Below are positions 25,219 to 35,510 of a stretch of DNA of 64,000 nucleotides, piece after piece. The stretch's first letter is position 1. Each line of letters begins with the position of its first letter. Both the position numbers and the translations under genes were made by a program. Below the pieces are notes generated by a model, which worked only from the letters and a program-made list of their open reading frames with translations, ran no database searches and was not told the DNA's origin. Source of the stretch: Flavivirga eckloniae (GTDB lineage: Bacteria; Bacteroidota; Bacteroidia; Flavobacteriales; Flavobacteriaceae); contig NZ_CP025791.1 of NCBI RefSeq assembly GCF_002886045.1, positions 890,001-954,000 of the forward strand. The letters run 5' to 3'.

Positions 25219-25287
25219 TAAAATTAAAAACGGATTTAAAATTCCTGAAAGTACCCTCTAAATACTTCCTAGAATTTTAAATCCGTT
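25219..25287 (-). terminator. Long-stem terminator of the xylan SusCD operon
   Basis: Perfect 16-bp arms AACGGATTTAAAATTC (25229-25244) and GAATTTTAAATCCGTT (25272-25287), with an inner AGTA/TACT pairing, then T-rich sequence on the minus strand. Sits 22 bases after the GH10 stop. The stem is unusually long for a terminator. Confidence 0.75.
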
Positions 25288-25308
25288 ATTTATATAGAAT
25301 TAACGAAA

Positions 25309-26676
25309 CTATTGTAACGCTTCTATAAATCCATCATATGCAGGTTTTCTATTGTAGTTTTCGTCATATAAAAGTGGCCAATCTGGAACACCCCAAAAAT
25401 CTATTAACCAAGATTCATTATCTCTAAGACCCCATACTGTTAATGCAAATTTATTATCTAAAGGAATAGCATTATAAATTTCTACTACTTCCTTAAACTT
25501 TGCTTTTTGGGAGTTTGCCTTATCAGATGAAAGCGATGAAACACTTGAATCACCTTCTGGATTTGTTCTTATATCCAACTCTGCAAAGTGCAGCTTTAAC
25601 CCCCTAGAAACAGTGCCGTCGGCTACAGCTTGAATATTTGCAGCAGATGGTCCGTTGTATGAAATATGCATTTGAGCTCCAACACCATCAATTAAATCTC
25701 CTAAGTCATCAACCAAAGCAAACATGGCGGCTCTCTTGGTCGGACTAGATGCCATATTATAATCATTATAAAAAAGTATCGCATCCGGATCTGCATTTCT
25801 AGCAAATTGGAAGCATTTCTTTATGTAATCATCTCCCATCTTTTGTCTAAAAACAGAATTACGTAATGGATGCCCGGTACCATCTTCCAATGCTTCGTTT
25901 ACAACATCCCAAGAACGTACCTTACCTTTAAAATGATTTACTGTAGTGGTTATATAATCTTCGATCATAGCCTCAAACTCAGCATCTGTACCTGCAAAAT
26001 TCTCTACCCAACTTGGTGTTGCATTGTGCCATATTAGAGCATGTCCATGTACATCCATATTATTTGCTTGAGCAAAGTTTACTATAACATCACCAGCGCT
26101 AAAATCATAATTTCCTTGGGAAGGGTACATAACATTCATCTTCATTTCATATTCAGATGTTAGATTGTTAAATTCATCTTTTAAAATTTCCGTATGCTGC
26201 CCGCCCCCATTAATAAAAGATGCTCTGGTTATCATACCTACAGAAAAGGTTGTAGCTGCCGTTTTTAAGTTACCTGTATTTGTTGACGGACAGACGCCAT
26301 CTGGACAAATTCCATCGGCATTAACAGCTATTGTCATACTTGATGTACTACTGAAACCATCACTTTTCACAGTTAATTCAATAGTATATTCCCCTTCATT
26401 ATCATATCTAACCTGCTCAACACCGTCTCCATCAACTACAGTTCCAGTTCCCAAACCATAATCCCAAACACTTGTGAATGATAGATGATGAGTTGTCGTA
26501 TTATTTAAAAGTAATACATAAGGATCTGTTGTTGAAATTGAGACATCAAACGATGCCTTTATTGGCTCTGGAATAACAATTAAGTCTCGATTAAGTCCAT
26601 CACCGCCTTCCGTTGAACATGCACCAATTAAAAATAACGCAATTAGTAAGGGTAAAAATTTATTTATTCTTTTCAT
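25309..26676 (-). CDS. GH10 endo-beta-1,4-xylanase lipoprotein
   Basis: 455 residues. Lipoprotein signal with Cys20 (LIGAC). A PKD-like beta-sandwich at about residues 38-120, a short CPDGVC linker, then the GH10 TIM barrel (about 140-455). Catalytic acid/base Glu261 in WDVVNEALED and nucleophile Glu366 in HFAELDIR; substrate-subsite motifs HGHALIWHNATPSWV and FYNDYNM are intact, with the usual WGLRDNESW near the end. It cleaves the xylan backbone on the cell surface or in the periplasm. The 12-base gap to the CBM lipoprotein and the terminator after it mark it as the last gene of the SusCD operon. Confidence 0.96.
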   Translation of the reverse strand: MKRINKFLPLLIALFLIGACSTEGGDGLNRDLIVIPEPIKASFDVSISTTDPYVLLLNNTTTHHLSFTSVWDYGLGTGTVVDGDGVEQVRYDNEGEYTIELTVKSDGFSSTSSMTIAVNADGICPDGVCPSTNTGNLKTAATTFSVGMITRASFINGGGQHTEILKDEFNNLTSEYEMKMNVMYPSQGNYDFSAGDVIVNFAQANNMDVHGHALIWHNATPSWVENFAGTDAEFEAMIEDYITTTVNHFKGKVRSWDVVNEALEDGTGHPLRNSVFRQKMGDDYIKKCFQFARNADPDAILFYNDYNMASSPTKRAAMFALVDDLGDLIDGVGAQMHISYNGPSAANIQAVADGTVSRGLKLHFAELDIRTNPEGDSSVSSLSSDKANSQKAKFKEVVEIYNAIPLDNKFALTVWGLRDNESWLIDFWGVPDWPLLYDENYNRKPAYDGFIEALQ

Positions 26677-26688
26677 AGTCTGTTTTTT

Positions 26689-27951
26689 CTAGTTTTTTAC
26701 AACTTTAATTTTATCTACAACAAAGTTACCTTTGGTCTTACCCATATCTAATGCTAGTAATGATGTAGCAGAATTGGCTGTAAATGTCCAAGAATATTTG
26801 GTCCATTCTCCTGTTGCTGTATAACCACCGGCATATTGATCACCACCTACGCCTGGGTTTGTAGAAAAACGCACAGATACAGCATCTCCTTTTATCCATA
26901 AAGAAGCGGTATAATCTGCACCATCATCTGTAGCAAAGGCATCACTAACAAATTGGGTTTCCCATTCATTTCCATCTACAGGATTCGATATTTTCAGTGC
27001 TCTCGATCCACTTAAAACATCGGTGATTTCTTGAGTTATTCTATCTGCACCATTAAATTTTCCCCAATTAGTAAAGTCGTCACCATCGCCTGCTTCCAAA
27101 TCACCATTTAAAAGCGCACTATCGTTAGATGGTAAAGGCAATGCCATAGCTCCTTTTACTACTTCAATGGCATCTATAATAAATTCACCTTTGGTTTTAC
27201 CCATATCTAGTGCTAATAATGTTGTTGCGGAATTTGCTGTAAAAGACCAAGAATACTGAGTCCAATCTGCGGTTGCTGTATAACCTCCTGCGTATTGATC
27301 ACCGCCTACACCTGGGTTTGTAGAAAAGCGCACAGACACTGGCGCTCCTTTAATCCACATGGATGCCGTATATGTTTCACCATCTACGGTAGGAAATGCA
27401 TCAGTAACAAATTGAGTATCCCATTCATTTCCATCTGCTGGATTAATAATTCTTACAGCCCTCGAACCCACTAATGGATCACCCCTTTCTTCAGTTATCC
27501 TATCTGCACCATTAAACTTTCCCCAATTAGTAAATTCATCGCCATCACCTTCACCAAAATATCCGTTTGGCAATACATTTTCTGGATTTATTAAAAAGCG
27601 TATATCTGGCGGTGGTGGTAAATTAACTGTTAGGTTTTGAGTCGTTGTTAAATTTGTGGTGGCACTAACCATAGTTAAGCTTACTAACTTTGGACCAGCA
27701 GTTGTATATTCATATTCAATGGGGCCTTCAACATCTGCAAATTTCGATCCGCCCTCTTCAAATTCCCAAAAAGTATAAAACTGCTCTTTATTAGGAGTTG
27801 TATTTTCAAAAGTAAAAAGTCCCGATTCGCCAGGAGGTGCTGTAATAGTAAATTGTGGTTGTGTCAATTCTATTGTACCTTCATCATCAGAGCATGAGGA
27901 CAAGAATATCAAACATAGACCTAATAAACTTAAAATTTTAGTTGTTTTCAT
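26689..27951 (-). CDS. Surface glycan-binding lipoprotein with two CBM4/9-like domains
   Basis: 420 residues from ATG 27951; the upstream TTG at 27960 is less likely. Lipoprotein signal with Cys20 (FLSSC) followed by SDDEG, an acidic surface-export signal. A PKD-like domain (about 30-110) is followed by two tandem copies of a CBM4/9-like domain (about 120-265 and 275-420), each with FTNWGKFNGADRITEE or a near match, FSTNPGVGGDQYAGGYTAT, and LLALDMGKTKG. Position after SusD and before GH10 corresponds to the SusE/F-like surface glycan-binding protein of xylan loci, so it probably holds xylan near the SusC channel. Confidence 0.88.
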   Translation of the reverse strand: MKTTKILSLLGLCLIFLSSCSDDEGTIELTQPQFTITAPPGESGLFTFENTTPNKEQFYTFWEFEEGGSKFADVEGPIEYEYTTAGPKLVSLTMVSATTNLTTTQNLTVNLPPPPDIRFLINPENVLPNGYFGEGDGDEFTNWGKFNGADRITEERGDPLVGSRAVRIINPADGNEWDTQFVTDAFPTVDGETYTASMWIKGAPVSVRFSTNPGVGGDQYAGGYTATADWTQYSWSFTANSATTLLALDMGKTKGEFIIDAIEVVKGAMALPLPSNDSALLNGDLEAGDGDDFTNWGKFNGADRITQEITDVLSGSRALKISNPVDGNEWETQFVSDAFATDDGADYTASLWIKGDAVSVRFSTNPGVGGDQYAGGYTATGEWTKYSWTFTANSATSLLALDMGKTKGNFVVDKIKVVKN

Positions 27952-28170
27952 AATTCTCAATTAGTTAAATACTTCAGTAGTTTAGATTCATTAAAATTGA
28001 AATTATGATTATGATCGTTTATAACTGTATAGATCCAATTTCTCATAATCAAATTTATATCTTGAAGCATATTTATAATGTAAAAAATGTGTTCATAAAT
28101 AATATAAATGGGGCTTGTTTTGAGCAAAACGCTATTTTTAAATTCAAGCTCAAACTAATTTAAAGATCGG

Positions 28171-29658
28171 CTAATATCCTGGATTTTGATCTGCATCAGT
28201 AACATTAGGATTGGTTGCGATTTCTCTATCTGGTATTGGCCACAATTCATGCTTTCCGGCTTGAAAATTAGTACCTGATAATTCCTGAGCAACAATACCC
28301 CATCTTATCATATCATCAAAACGAACTTGTTCACCATTTAACTCAACTTTTCTTTCATGTACGATCGCATTAAAAACTTCAGTTTTCGATAATGTTGCAG
28401 GTAAGCCTGCTAATTCTGCTCTTGTTCTAACTCGATTTATTAATCCAACTGCAGTAGCCTGGCTTCCTACTTCATTCTCACACTCAGCCATCATTAGTAA
28501 TACATCTGCATATCGTATTACTTTAGCATTAATTCCAGATTCTTGTACTTCATCTACTTGCTTATAATAGTTTTGATATTTTTTCCATGCTACTGGACGG
28601 ATATTTCCACCGTTTTCTGCAAAATCACTTTCTACAAACGTATTTCTTCCTTTATTATAAGTATCTCCAACAACATAAAAACTCCCTTGGAATCTATTAT
28701 CTCCAGGTTCAAATTCGGCTACTAAGTCGTCTGAAGGATACACGTTAAACCAATTCAAAACACCATAATCTTGTCCTCTAAAAGTAGCATGGTTTTGACC
28801 AGCTCCTACTACAGGCCCACCCCATTTAGATCCGGTACCTAAGGATAGATTATATTGAATTTCCCAAACCGATTCAATACCATGTTCGGTTTCTTCTTTA
28901 AAGTTGTTAAAATAATCGCTCTCAAGGTCATAACCCGACATTTTTTCAAACGAGTCTAACGCAGGGCCATATTGTTTTTCATAAAGAAGCACTTTGCCTA
29001 AAAAAGCTTGAGCAGCTCCTTTATTAGCTCTTCCCAATTCTTCTTCAGATTTTGCTAATAAATTTGCAGATGCTTCCGTTAAATCTTCAATTATTAATGC
29101 AATAATATCCGCTTTAGGGCTAATCGGTTTTCCTTCTGGTTGCGAAAAATCACCATTTCTGAGAGGAATGTTTCCAAACCTGTTAACCAGTAACCAATAA
29201 TATTGGGCTCTTAAAAATTTAGCCTCTGCTATAAATTTTGCTTTTTTTGTTGCTGACATTGCTGATTCTGGAATAGCATCTATAATGTCTTTATTTCCAA
29301 TTACAAAATTAGCTTTGTTAATACCTCTATAACAAGAATCCCAATATTCAGCAATTTGTCCATTACTGGAGTCAAAAGAAAAATCTGCAAAAGTAACCTT
29401 ATCAGCTTCCTGCTGTCCATTTCCAGATTGTTCATGGGACATATTATCCATCATATACCAAATAAGACGCCCATATAGTGCTACGGTTTGCAAATTTGCA
29501 TATGCTGCATTTACTGCTGATTGCACCTGGGCTTCATTAGAAAAGAAAGTCTCAGGCGACAATTGATTGGGGTTTGATAATTCCAAATCCTTATCAGAAC
29601 AGGAATTTACTATAAGTATTCCTATGAATGCTATTAATATAAATTTGTATGTTTTCAT
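28171..29658 (-). CDS. SusD-like surface glycan-binding lipoprotein (xylan locus)
   Basis: 495 residues. Lipoprotein signal with Cys20 (VNSC). Typical SusD fold: N-terminal NQLSPETFFSNEAQVQSAVNAAYANL, a TPR-rich helical core (EAKFLRAQYYWLLVNRFGNIPL), and C-terminal RAELAGLP with ELNGEQVRFDDMIRWG and WPIPDREIATNP. It forms the lid over the SusC barrel and binds the oligosaccharide before import. It starts 9 bases after the SusC stop. The next gene begins 219 bases later; I see no terminator there. Confidence 0.97.
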   Translation of the reverse strand: MKTYKFILIAFIGILIVNSCSDKDLELSNPNQLSPETFFSNEAQVQSAVNAAYANLQTVALYGRLIWYMMDNMSHEQSGNGQQEADKVTFADFSFDSSNGQIAEYWDSCYRGINKANFVIGNKDIIDAIPESAMSATKKAKFIAEAKFLRAQYYWLLVNRFGNIPLRNGDFSQPEGKPISPKADIIALIIEDLTEASANLLAKSEEELGRANKGAAQAFLGKVLLYEKQYGPALDSFEKMSGYDLESDYFNNFKEETEHGIESVWEIQYNLSLGTGSKWGGPVVGAGQNHATFRGQDYGVLNWFNVYPSDDLVAEFEPGDNRFQGSFYVVGDTYNKGRNTFVESDFAENGGNIRPVAWKKYQNYYKQVDEVQESGINAKVIRYADVLLMMAECENEVGSQATAVGLINRVRTRAELAGLPATLSKTEVFNAIVHERKVELNGEQVRFDDMIRWGIVAQELSGTNFQAGKHELWPIPDREIATNPNVTDADQNPGY

Positions 29659-29667
29659 GTCTTTTTT

Positions 29668-32667
29668 TTAAAATGATACTTGAAGTCCTAGTATAACCGA
29701 TTTTGGCTGAGGGTAATTTCCTCTATCAATACCAAATTCTTGATTGCCTTGTCCTATCTCTGGATCTAAACCAGTATAATCTGTAATAGTGATTAAATTT
29801 TGACCACTTGCATACAATCTTAATTTTGAAAAATAGTTATCGAAAATACCATCGGTAAAGGTATATCCGATACTAATATTTTTTAATCGAGTAAATGATC
29901 CATCTTCGACGTATCTATCAGATACATTATGGTTTTGCGGTGCACCAGGTACCCTTGGCTGTGTTGTAGATGGGTTAGATGGCGTCCAACTATCTAATAG
30001 AATCGGACTACCGTTAAATAACCTATTTGCTCCAGCTTCTAAGTCATACTTATTAGTATTGTAAATATCTATACCTTGAATGCCTGTTATGTAACAATTT
30101 AAATCGAAGTTTTTATAGTTAGCAGATAAATTTAAACCATAGGTAAAGTCTGGGTAAGGGTCTGCTAAAATAGTTCTATCCTCTGAGGTTATATCACCAT
30201 CATTATTTAAATCTAAATATCTAACATCACCTGGCTGTACAGTAGTTTGACCGGGGTTTGCTGTAAAAACGGCATCAACTTCTGCTTGATTTTGATAAAT
30301 ACCATCGCTTACTAAACCATAAAAATGAAATAACGATTCTCCAACAACTGTACGAGATATATTCCCCTTACCATCTTTCATGGCTGCACCTTCAAAAGAT
30401 TCTAAAGTACCTAAACTTAATACATTATTGGTACTTGTACCTAAATTAAGGTTTGCAGACCAGGTAAAATCGCCTTCATTATCATTAAACCCTAATGCTA
30501 GTTCAAAACCATTTGTTTCAACACTACCAACATTGGCCGTAATATTACCAGCGTTAATACCATTAGATAGTGGCGCTGGTAAGCTTAATAATAAATCATC
30601 ACTTTGGTTTCGGTAATATTCCAAACTAGCTGTAAATTGCTGATTGTTTATCCCCAAGTCTAAACCAATATTTAACATCGTTGTTTCCTCCCATTTTAAA
30701 TCTGGATTCGATCCTCCATTAGCCGTTACACCTGGACCGTTGCCTTCTCCAATAGGGTATTCAAAACCACCTGTTAGTGTGGCATTATAAAGATAATCGC
30801 CAATATTATCGTTACCTGTTATACCATAACTGGCTCTAACTTTTAAGTTACTAATGTTAGTGCTTTCTAAAAATTTTTCTTTGGATACATTCCAACCTAA
30901 AGAAGCCGAAGGGAAAGTTCCCCATCTATTGTTTGCACCAAATCTCGAGGAAGCATCTCGTCTTATAGAAGCGGATAAAATATATTTATTATCATAATTA
31001 TAATTTAACCTACCTAGATAACCAAGTCTTTTTGTTTCATTAGAGCTACTTCCAATAGATTGGTTGGTTGGGCCGAATTGCACCAACTCATTTGTTATTA
31101 AATTTCTTGCGCCTCCACCAAAATTGTTACTTTTTCTATCATTCTTTTCTGCTAATGCCAGAATTTCTATATTATGGATTTCTGCAATTGTCGTGTTATA
31201 TGTTAAGCTATTAGTAAAAATTATAGTTTGTCCTTGTGAATGATTTCTATTATATGATGCAAAATTCTGCGCATGTGTTGTACTTCCTTCTACGCTATCA
31301 TCATTAAACGATGGGGTGAATGTGTTACTATCAAAAGTAAAGTAGTCTAGCCCTACCTGAGATTTAAAATTCAGCCCCTTCATTAACTCTAATTCTGCAT
31401 AAATATTCCCAATAATTCCAAGTGTTTTATTTACACTAGTTGCATGTGTCTGAATCCTCACTGGGTTTTCTGCATCTTGTCCATCTGCTGAAGAAGATGG
31501 CCCTTGAAAACCTCCTTCATTATTTGGATTATAAACTGGTAAATATGGCGCTGCTTTGATAGCATGTGTAATTAGTGTTCTACCTCCGCCTTGTAATTCT
31601 GGATTTTGTTTACCGAATGCAATAGACATAGATTCTCCAACTTTTAATTTACCAATATTGAAAGAACTATTTGCTCTAAAAGAATAACGTTCAAAACCCG
31701 TATTAATAATAATACCATCTTGTTTCATATATCCTCCAGAAAAGAATTGCGTACTTTTTTCTGTTCCTGCTGAATAATTTACATCATAGTTTTGCATGAT
31801 GCCTGTTCTAAAAATCTCGTCTTGATAATTTGTATTAATTCTATATGTTGATAAAGGTCTATTTGGAAAAACACCAAGATTTGCAGCATGTTGTAAATAT
31901 TGAATCGTATTCATGGTATCATAACGCTCTGTATTGGTTTGAAAACCAGCATAGGAATTAAATGATAATTGTCCTTTTCCAATTTTCCCACTTTTTGTAG
32001 TTACTAAAACAACCCCATTCGATCCTCTAGCTCCATAAATTGCAGTAGTAGAGGCATCCTTTAGAACGGATACATTCTCTATATCGTTTGGGCTAATGCC
32101 TGATAAGTTACCAACAATAACACCATCGATTACAAACAAAGGTGTATTATTCCCAAAGGTTCCTAAACCCCTAATTAAAACCAAAGGATTAGATCCAGGA
32201 ACACCGGTATTAACTACAGTAAGCCCAGGTGCACGACCTTGTAGTGCAGATTCGGCATTTGTTACTGGCAATGCTGCTATATCTTCAGATTTTACAGTTG
32301 AAACCGCTCCAGTTACTGTTGCTCTACTTTGAGCGCCATAACCTACCACAACAATTGTTTCAAGAGACTCAACAGATTCTTCTAAAGTAATATTAACTGT
32401 ATTTTCACTACCAACTGTTATCGTCTGTGTTAACATCCCGATATAACTTACAGTAATTTGGGCACCAACGTTAACATTTTGTAAACTATAATTACCATCA
32501 AAATCTGTTGATGCTCCATTCGATGTTCCAACGACAACTAGAGAAACACCTGGTAGGGGCAGACCTTTAGCATCTGAAACTGTACCTTTAATGGTTTTTG
32601 TTTGAGAAAAGGCATTTTGCATGCAAAACATAGCAAGCAACATACCCAAAAGTTTAAGCTTCATCAT
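29668..32667 (-). CDS. SusC-like TonB-dependent transporter (xylan locus)
   Basis: 999 residues. Signal peptide 1-22 (ending NAFSQ), carboxypeptidase-D-like domain (about 24-105, TIKGTVSDAKGLPLPGVSL), a TonB-box region near VVVGYGAQ, the plug (about 120-225, PGLTVVNTGVPGSNPLVLIR and IENVSVLKDASTTAIYGARG), and a 22-strand barrel with the usual C-terminal aromatic strand (SVILGLQVSF). It actively imports SusD-bound xylo-oligosaccharides over the outer membrane using TonB energy. Follows GH3 by 30 bases in the same operon. Length fits the family. Confidence 0.97.
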   Translation of the reverse strand: MMKLKLLGMLLAMFCMQNAFSQTKTIKGTVSDAKGLPLPGVSLVVVGTSNGASTDFDGNYSLQNVNVGAQITVSYIGMLTQTITVGSENTVNITLEESVESLETIVVVGYGAQSRATVTGAVSTVKSEDIAALPVTNAESALQGRAPGLTVVNTGVPGSNPLVLIRGLGTFGNNTPLFVIDGVIVGNLSGISPNDIENVSVLKDASTTAIYGARGSNGVVLVTTKSGKIGKGQLSFNSYAGFQTNTERYDTMNTIQYLQHAANLGVFPNRPLSTYRINTNYQDEIFRTGIMQNYDVNYSAGTEKSTQFFSGGYMKQDGIIINTGFERYSFRANSSFNIGKLKVGESMSIAFGKQNPELQGGGRTLITHAIKAAPYLPVYNPNNEGGFQGPSSSADGQDAENPVRIQTHATSVNKTLGIIGNIYAELELMKGLNFKSQVGLDYFTFDSNTFTPSFNDDSVEGSTTHAQNFASYNRNHSQGQTIIFTNSLTYNTTIAEIHNIEILALAEKNDRKSNNFGGGARNLITNELVQFGPTNQSIGSSSNETKRLGYLGRLNYNYDNKYILSASIRRDASSRFGANNRWGTFPSASLGWNVSKEKFLESTNISNLKVRASYGITGNDNIGDYLYNATLTGGFEYPIGEGNGPGVTANGGSNPDLKWEETTMLNIGLDLGINNQQFTASLEYYRNQSDDLLLSLPAPLSNGINAGNITANVGSVETNGFELALGFNDNEGDFTWSANLNLGTSTNNVLSLGTLESFEGAAMKDGKGNISRTVVGESLFHFYGLVSDGIYQNQAEVDAVFTANPGQTTVQPGDVRYLDLNNDGDITSEDRTILADPYPDFTYGLNLSANYKNFDLNCYITGIQGIDIYNTNKYDLEAGANRLFNGSPILLDSWTPSNPSTTQPRVPGAPQNHNVSDRYVEDGSFTRLKNISIGYTFTDGIFDNYFSKLRLYASGQNLITITDYTGLDPEIGQGNQEFGIDRGNYPQPKSVILGLQVSF

Positions 32668-32697
32668 ATTAAATAGTTTAAGTTATTATTTAGTTAT

Positions 32698-35367
32698 TTA
32701 GTTTGTTAGTAATATGCTTCTTGATAGAACCTCTGTTGAGTTGGCATTTGCTAGTCCTTTAAATCCGGGTTGCTTGCCACCAACACTAATTAATAAATTT
32801 CCTGATTCTATTAATTTTTCACCTTCTGGTGTTATTGATGCATATTGATCTGCATCAATAATATGGTTTACTGTTTTAGTTTCTCCAACTTCTAAATGAA
32901 TTCTTTCAAAACCTACCAAGGTTCTAATTGGAGATTCGTCTTGTTTATCTTCATGTGTTAAATAAAATTGAACAACTTCATCTCCTGCTAAAGCCCCTGT
33001 GTTTTTTACTTGAACGGTAACTTCAATACCCTCATTAATCTTTACTTTTTCGGGGATATTTAAATTGGAATACTCAAAAGATGTATAGCTTAAGCCATGT
33101 CCAAATGGAAACAGGGGATCGCCTTTAAAATATTTATAGGTTCTGTTTTCCATATTATAGTTTTTAAAATCGGGTAAATCTGTTACCGATTTATAAAATG
33201 TAATTGGAAGCCTGCCACTTGGGTTATAGTCTCCAAACAAAACATCAGCAATAGCTTTTCCTCCTAATTCGCCAGGGTACCAAGCTTCTAAAATTGCAGG
33301 AACATTTTCTGCTGCCCAATTTACAGCTAAGGCACTGCCATTCATTAAAACGACTATGGTAGGTTTTCCTAAAGCATGAATTTTTTTCATCAATTCAATT
33401 TGCGTTTTTGGAAGTTTTAAACTTGAACGATCGCCTTTATCAAACCCTTCAAGTTCTACAGGCATTTCTTCGCCTTCAATTTCAGGTGATAAGCCTAAGC
33501 AAAGCAAAACGACTTCTGATTTTTTTGCTGCTTCAATGGCAGGTGTTAACAAATCTTCATTTAGTTTTGCCCATAATAAATGTGCTTGCGGATCGGATAA
33601 GGTATTATGATATTCAATCTTAACAGGATAAGATTTTCCTTGTTTTAATTCTAAATCAAAATATCTTGTTTGTGGCTCATGATCTGCACTAAACTCAACA
33701 TATAGCGAATCGTTTACAAATAATTTTCCGTAGCTACTCGCTTTAAGTGCTATTCTATATAATCCGGTTTGTTCTGGAACGATATCGCCTGTCCAACGCA
33801 CTGAGAATACATCAGATTTTAAATCTTTAATTGGACGGACTGGCGTCCAAATAAAATCAACGATACTATCTGTTTTTGTCAAAGTTGGCTTTCCTTCAAA
33901 ATTTCTTTTACTGAAATATTCTCCTTTTAAACCTGATTGATTCCCATTTTTAAGTACCGAGGCAGGGATATGATTGAGTGTTGGCCAACCAGACGCTATA
34001 TCGCTTCCTAAGGCATAGTTCACCTGGGTGTTTGGTAGTTTATCTTTAATAGCCTTAAGAGGGGTTATAAAGTTGTGAGGGGTCCCATGATAATTTCCTA
34101 ACAAAGACTGCACGGCATTAGCATTCGGACCAATTACTGCAATGGATTTAATATCCTTTTTTAGAGGCAGTATATTATTGTCATTTTTAAGTAAAACCAT
34201 AGACTGTTTTGCAATCTTTTCAGATAACGCCAAATGCTTATCGCTAGCGACTACATTGTATGGGATTTTTGACCATTTAACATGTTCGGGGTCATCAAAC
34301 ATTCCTAATTCAAAGCGTGCCTTAAATAATCTAGTTAATGCTATATCAATTTGAGATTCATCGACAAGTTCTTTTAAAACGGCTTCATTAAGATTGGGAT
34401 CAAAAACATTTCCGCAATTTAAATCTGTTCCATTACGAACTGCCATGGCACCAGCTTCTGCAGGTGTTTTAACGACACCATGATTTTCTTCTTGCCAAAA
34501 ATCGTTGATTGCCCAACAATCTGAAACCACATAGCCCTTAAAGCCCCAATCTTCTCTTAAGATTTTACTTAATAACAGATCGCTTCCACAGCACGGCACA
34601 TCTCTATACCTGTTATAGGCACACATAACAGAATATACTTTAGCTTCTTTTACTGCTGCTTCAAATGCAGGAAGATACGTTTCGTATAAGTCTTTATTAG
34701 TGGTTTGATAATTGTCTTGATGTCTGGATTTTTCAGGTCCGCTATGCACCGCAAAATGCTTTGCAGTAGCTACTACTTTTAAATATTTATCATCGTCTCC
34801 TTGAAGACCTTTTATATAATTAACACCAATTCTACTGGTTAAAAATGGATCTTCACCGTAAGTTTCTTGTCCTCTTCCCCAACGTGGGTCTCTAAAAATA
34901 TTAATATTAGGTGTCCAAAATGTTAGTCCTTGACTAATTCCCCTTTTACCTTCTTCTACAAATTTGTGGTGTTTTGCTCTGGCTTCATCAGATACAACAG
35001 TTCCCATTTCGAAAATTAGTGATGGGTTCCATGTGGCTCCCATTCCTATGGCTTGCGGAAACACCGTTGCTTCTCCTGCTCTGGCTACACCGTGTAAACA
35101 TTCATTCCACCAGTTATATTCTGGTATTCCTAAACGTTCAATAGCAGGTGCATCAAAACGCATTTGGGAAATTTTTTCTTTTAGGGTCATCTGTTTTATC
35201 AGATCCTCTACCCTTTTCTCTATGGACAGATTTTCATTTTGATATTCAAAAACAGTTGTTTTTTTATTTGAGTTACAAGACCATAACGTCAACAATATGC
35301 CCGGTATAAGAAAACGATATCTTCTAGGCTTTAAAAGTTCTAACATGCTTATTTTATTATTCTTCAT
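32698..35367 (-). CDS. GH3 beta-xylosidase with PA14 insert, lipoprotein
   Basis: 889 residues. Lipoprotein signal with Cys31 (LTLWSC). GH3 N-domain with catalytic nucleophile Asp283 in YVVSDCWAIND and TPNINIFRDPRWGRGQET; the C-domain is interrupted by a PA14 insertion (about residues 455-595, around RWTGDIVPEQTGLYRIALKA), then resumes, and a fibronectin III-like domain closes the protein. This architecture is common among xylan 1,4-beta-xylosidases and some beta-glucosidases. Next to GH10 and SusCD it most likely releases xylose from oligosaccharides in the periplasm. First large gene of the operon; a 36-codon frame precedes it by 10 bases. Confidence 0.93.
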   Translation of the reverse strand: MKNNKISMLELLKPRRYRFLIPGILLTLWSCNSNKKTTVFEYQNENLSIEKRVEDLIKQMTLKEKISQMRFDAPAIERLGIPEYNWWNECLHGVARAGEATVFPQAIGMGATWNPSLIFEMGTVVSDEARAKHHKFVEEGKRGISQGLTFWTPNINIFRDPRWGRGQETYGEDPFLTSRIGVNYIKGLQGDDDKYLKVVATAKHFAVHSGPEKSRHQDNYQTTNKDLYETYLPAFEAAVKEAKVYSVMCAYNRYRDVPCCGSDLLLSKILREDWGFKGYVVSDCWAINDFWQEENHGVVKTPAEAGAMAVRNGTDLNCGNVFDPNLNEAVLKELVDESQIDIALTRLFKARFELGMFDDPEHVKWSKIPYNVVASDKHLALSEKIAKQSMVLLKNDNNILPLKKDIKSIAVIGPNANAVQSLLGNYHGTPHNFITPLKAIKDKLPNTQVNYALGSDIASGWPTLNHIPASVLKNGNQSGLKGEYFSKRNFEGKPTLTKTDSIVDFIWTPVRPIKDLKSDVFSVRWTGDIVPEQTGLYRIALKASSYGKLFVNDSLYVEFSADHEPQTRYFDLELKQGKSYPVKIEYHNTLSDPQAHLLWAKLNEDLLTPAIEAAKKSEVVLLCLGLSPEIEGEEMPVELEGFDKGDRSSLKLPKTQIELMKKIHALGKPTIVVLMNGSALAVNWAAENVPAILEAWYPGELGGKAIADVLFGDYNPSGRLPITFYKSVTDLPDFKNYNMENRTYKYFKGDPLFPFGHGLSYTSFEYSNLNIPEKVKINEGIEVTVQVKNTGALAGDEVVQFYLTHEDKQDESPIRTLVGFERIHLEVGETKTVNHIIDADQYASITPEGEKLIESGNLLISVGGKQPGFKGLANANSTEVLSRSILLTN

Positions 35368-35377
35368 TCTTTTTTTA

Positions 35378-35488
35378 CTAAAGGGAGCTATAAATTAAAA
35401 TTAGAAGCAACAACATAATACCAACCAATATTACTTCAGCCAATAATTTGGATTTAATGGTTCTTTTGCCCTTTGATTTATGTTTCAT
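35378..35488 (-). CDS. Putative 36-residue membrane peptide
   Basis: ATG 35488 to TAG 35378. Reads MKHKSKGKRTIKSK followed by a single hydrophobic segment (residues about 15-33) and ends IYSSL. A basic head and one membrane span fit a small inner-membrane peptide with the N-terminus in the cytoplasm. It lies between the predicted operon promoter (-10 at 35511-35518) and GH3, 10 bases before the latter, so it could be a leader peptide or a small structural peptide. The function is unknown and translation is unproven. Confidence 0.45.
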   Translation of the reverse strand: MKHKSKGKRTIKSKLLAEVILVGIMLLLLILIYSSL

Positions 35489-35510
35489 AGATATTTTTAA
35501 CATTCACATC

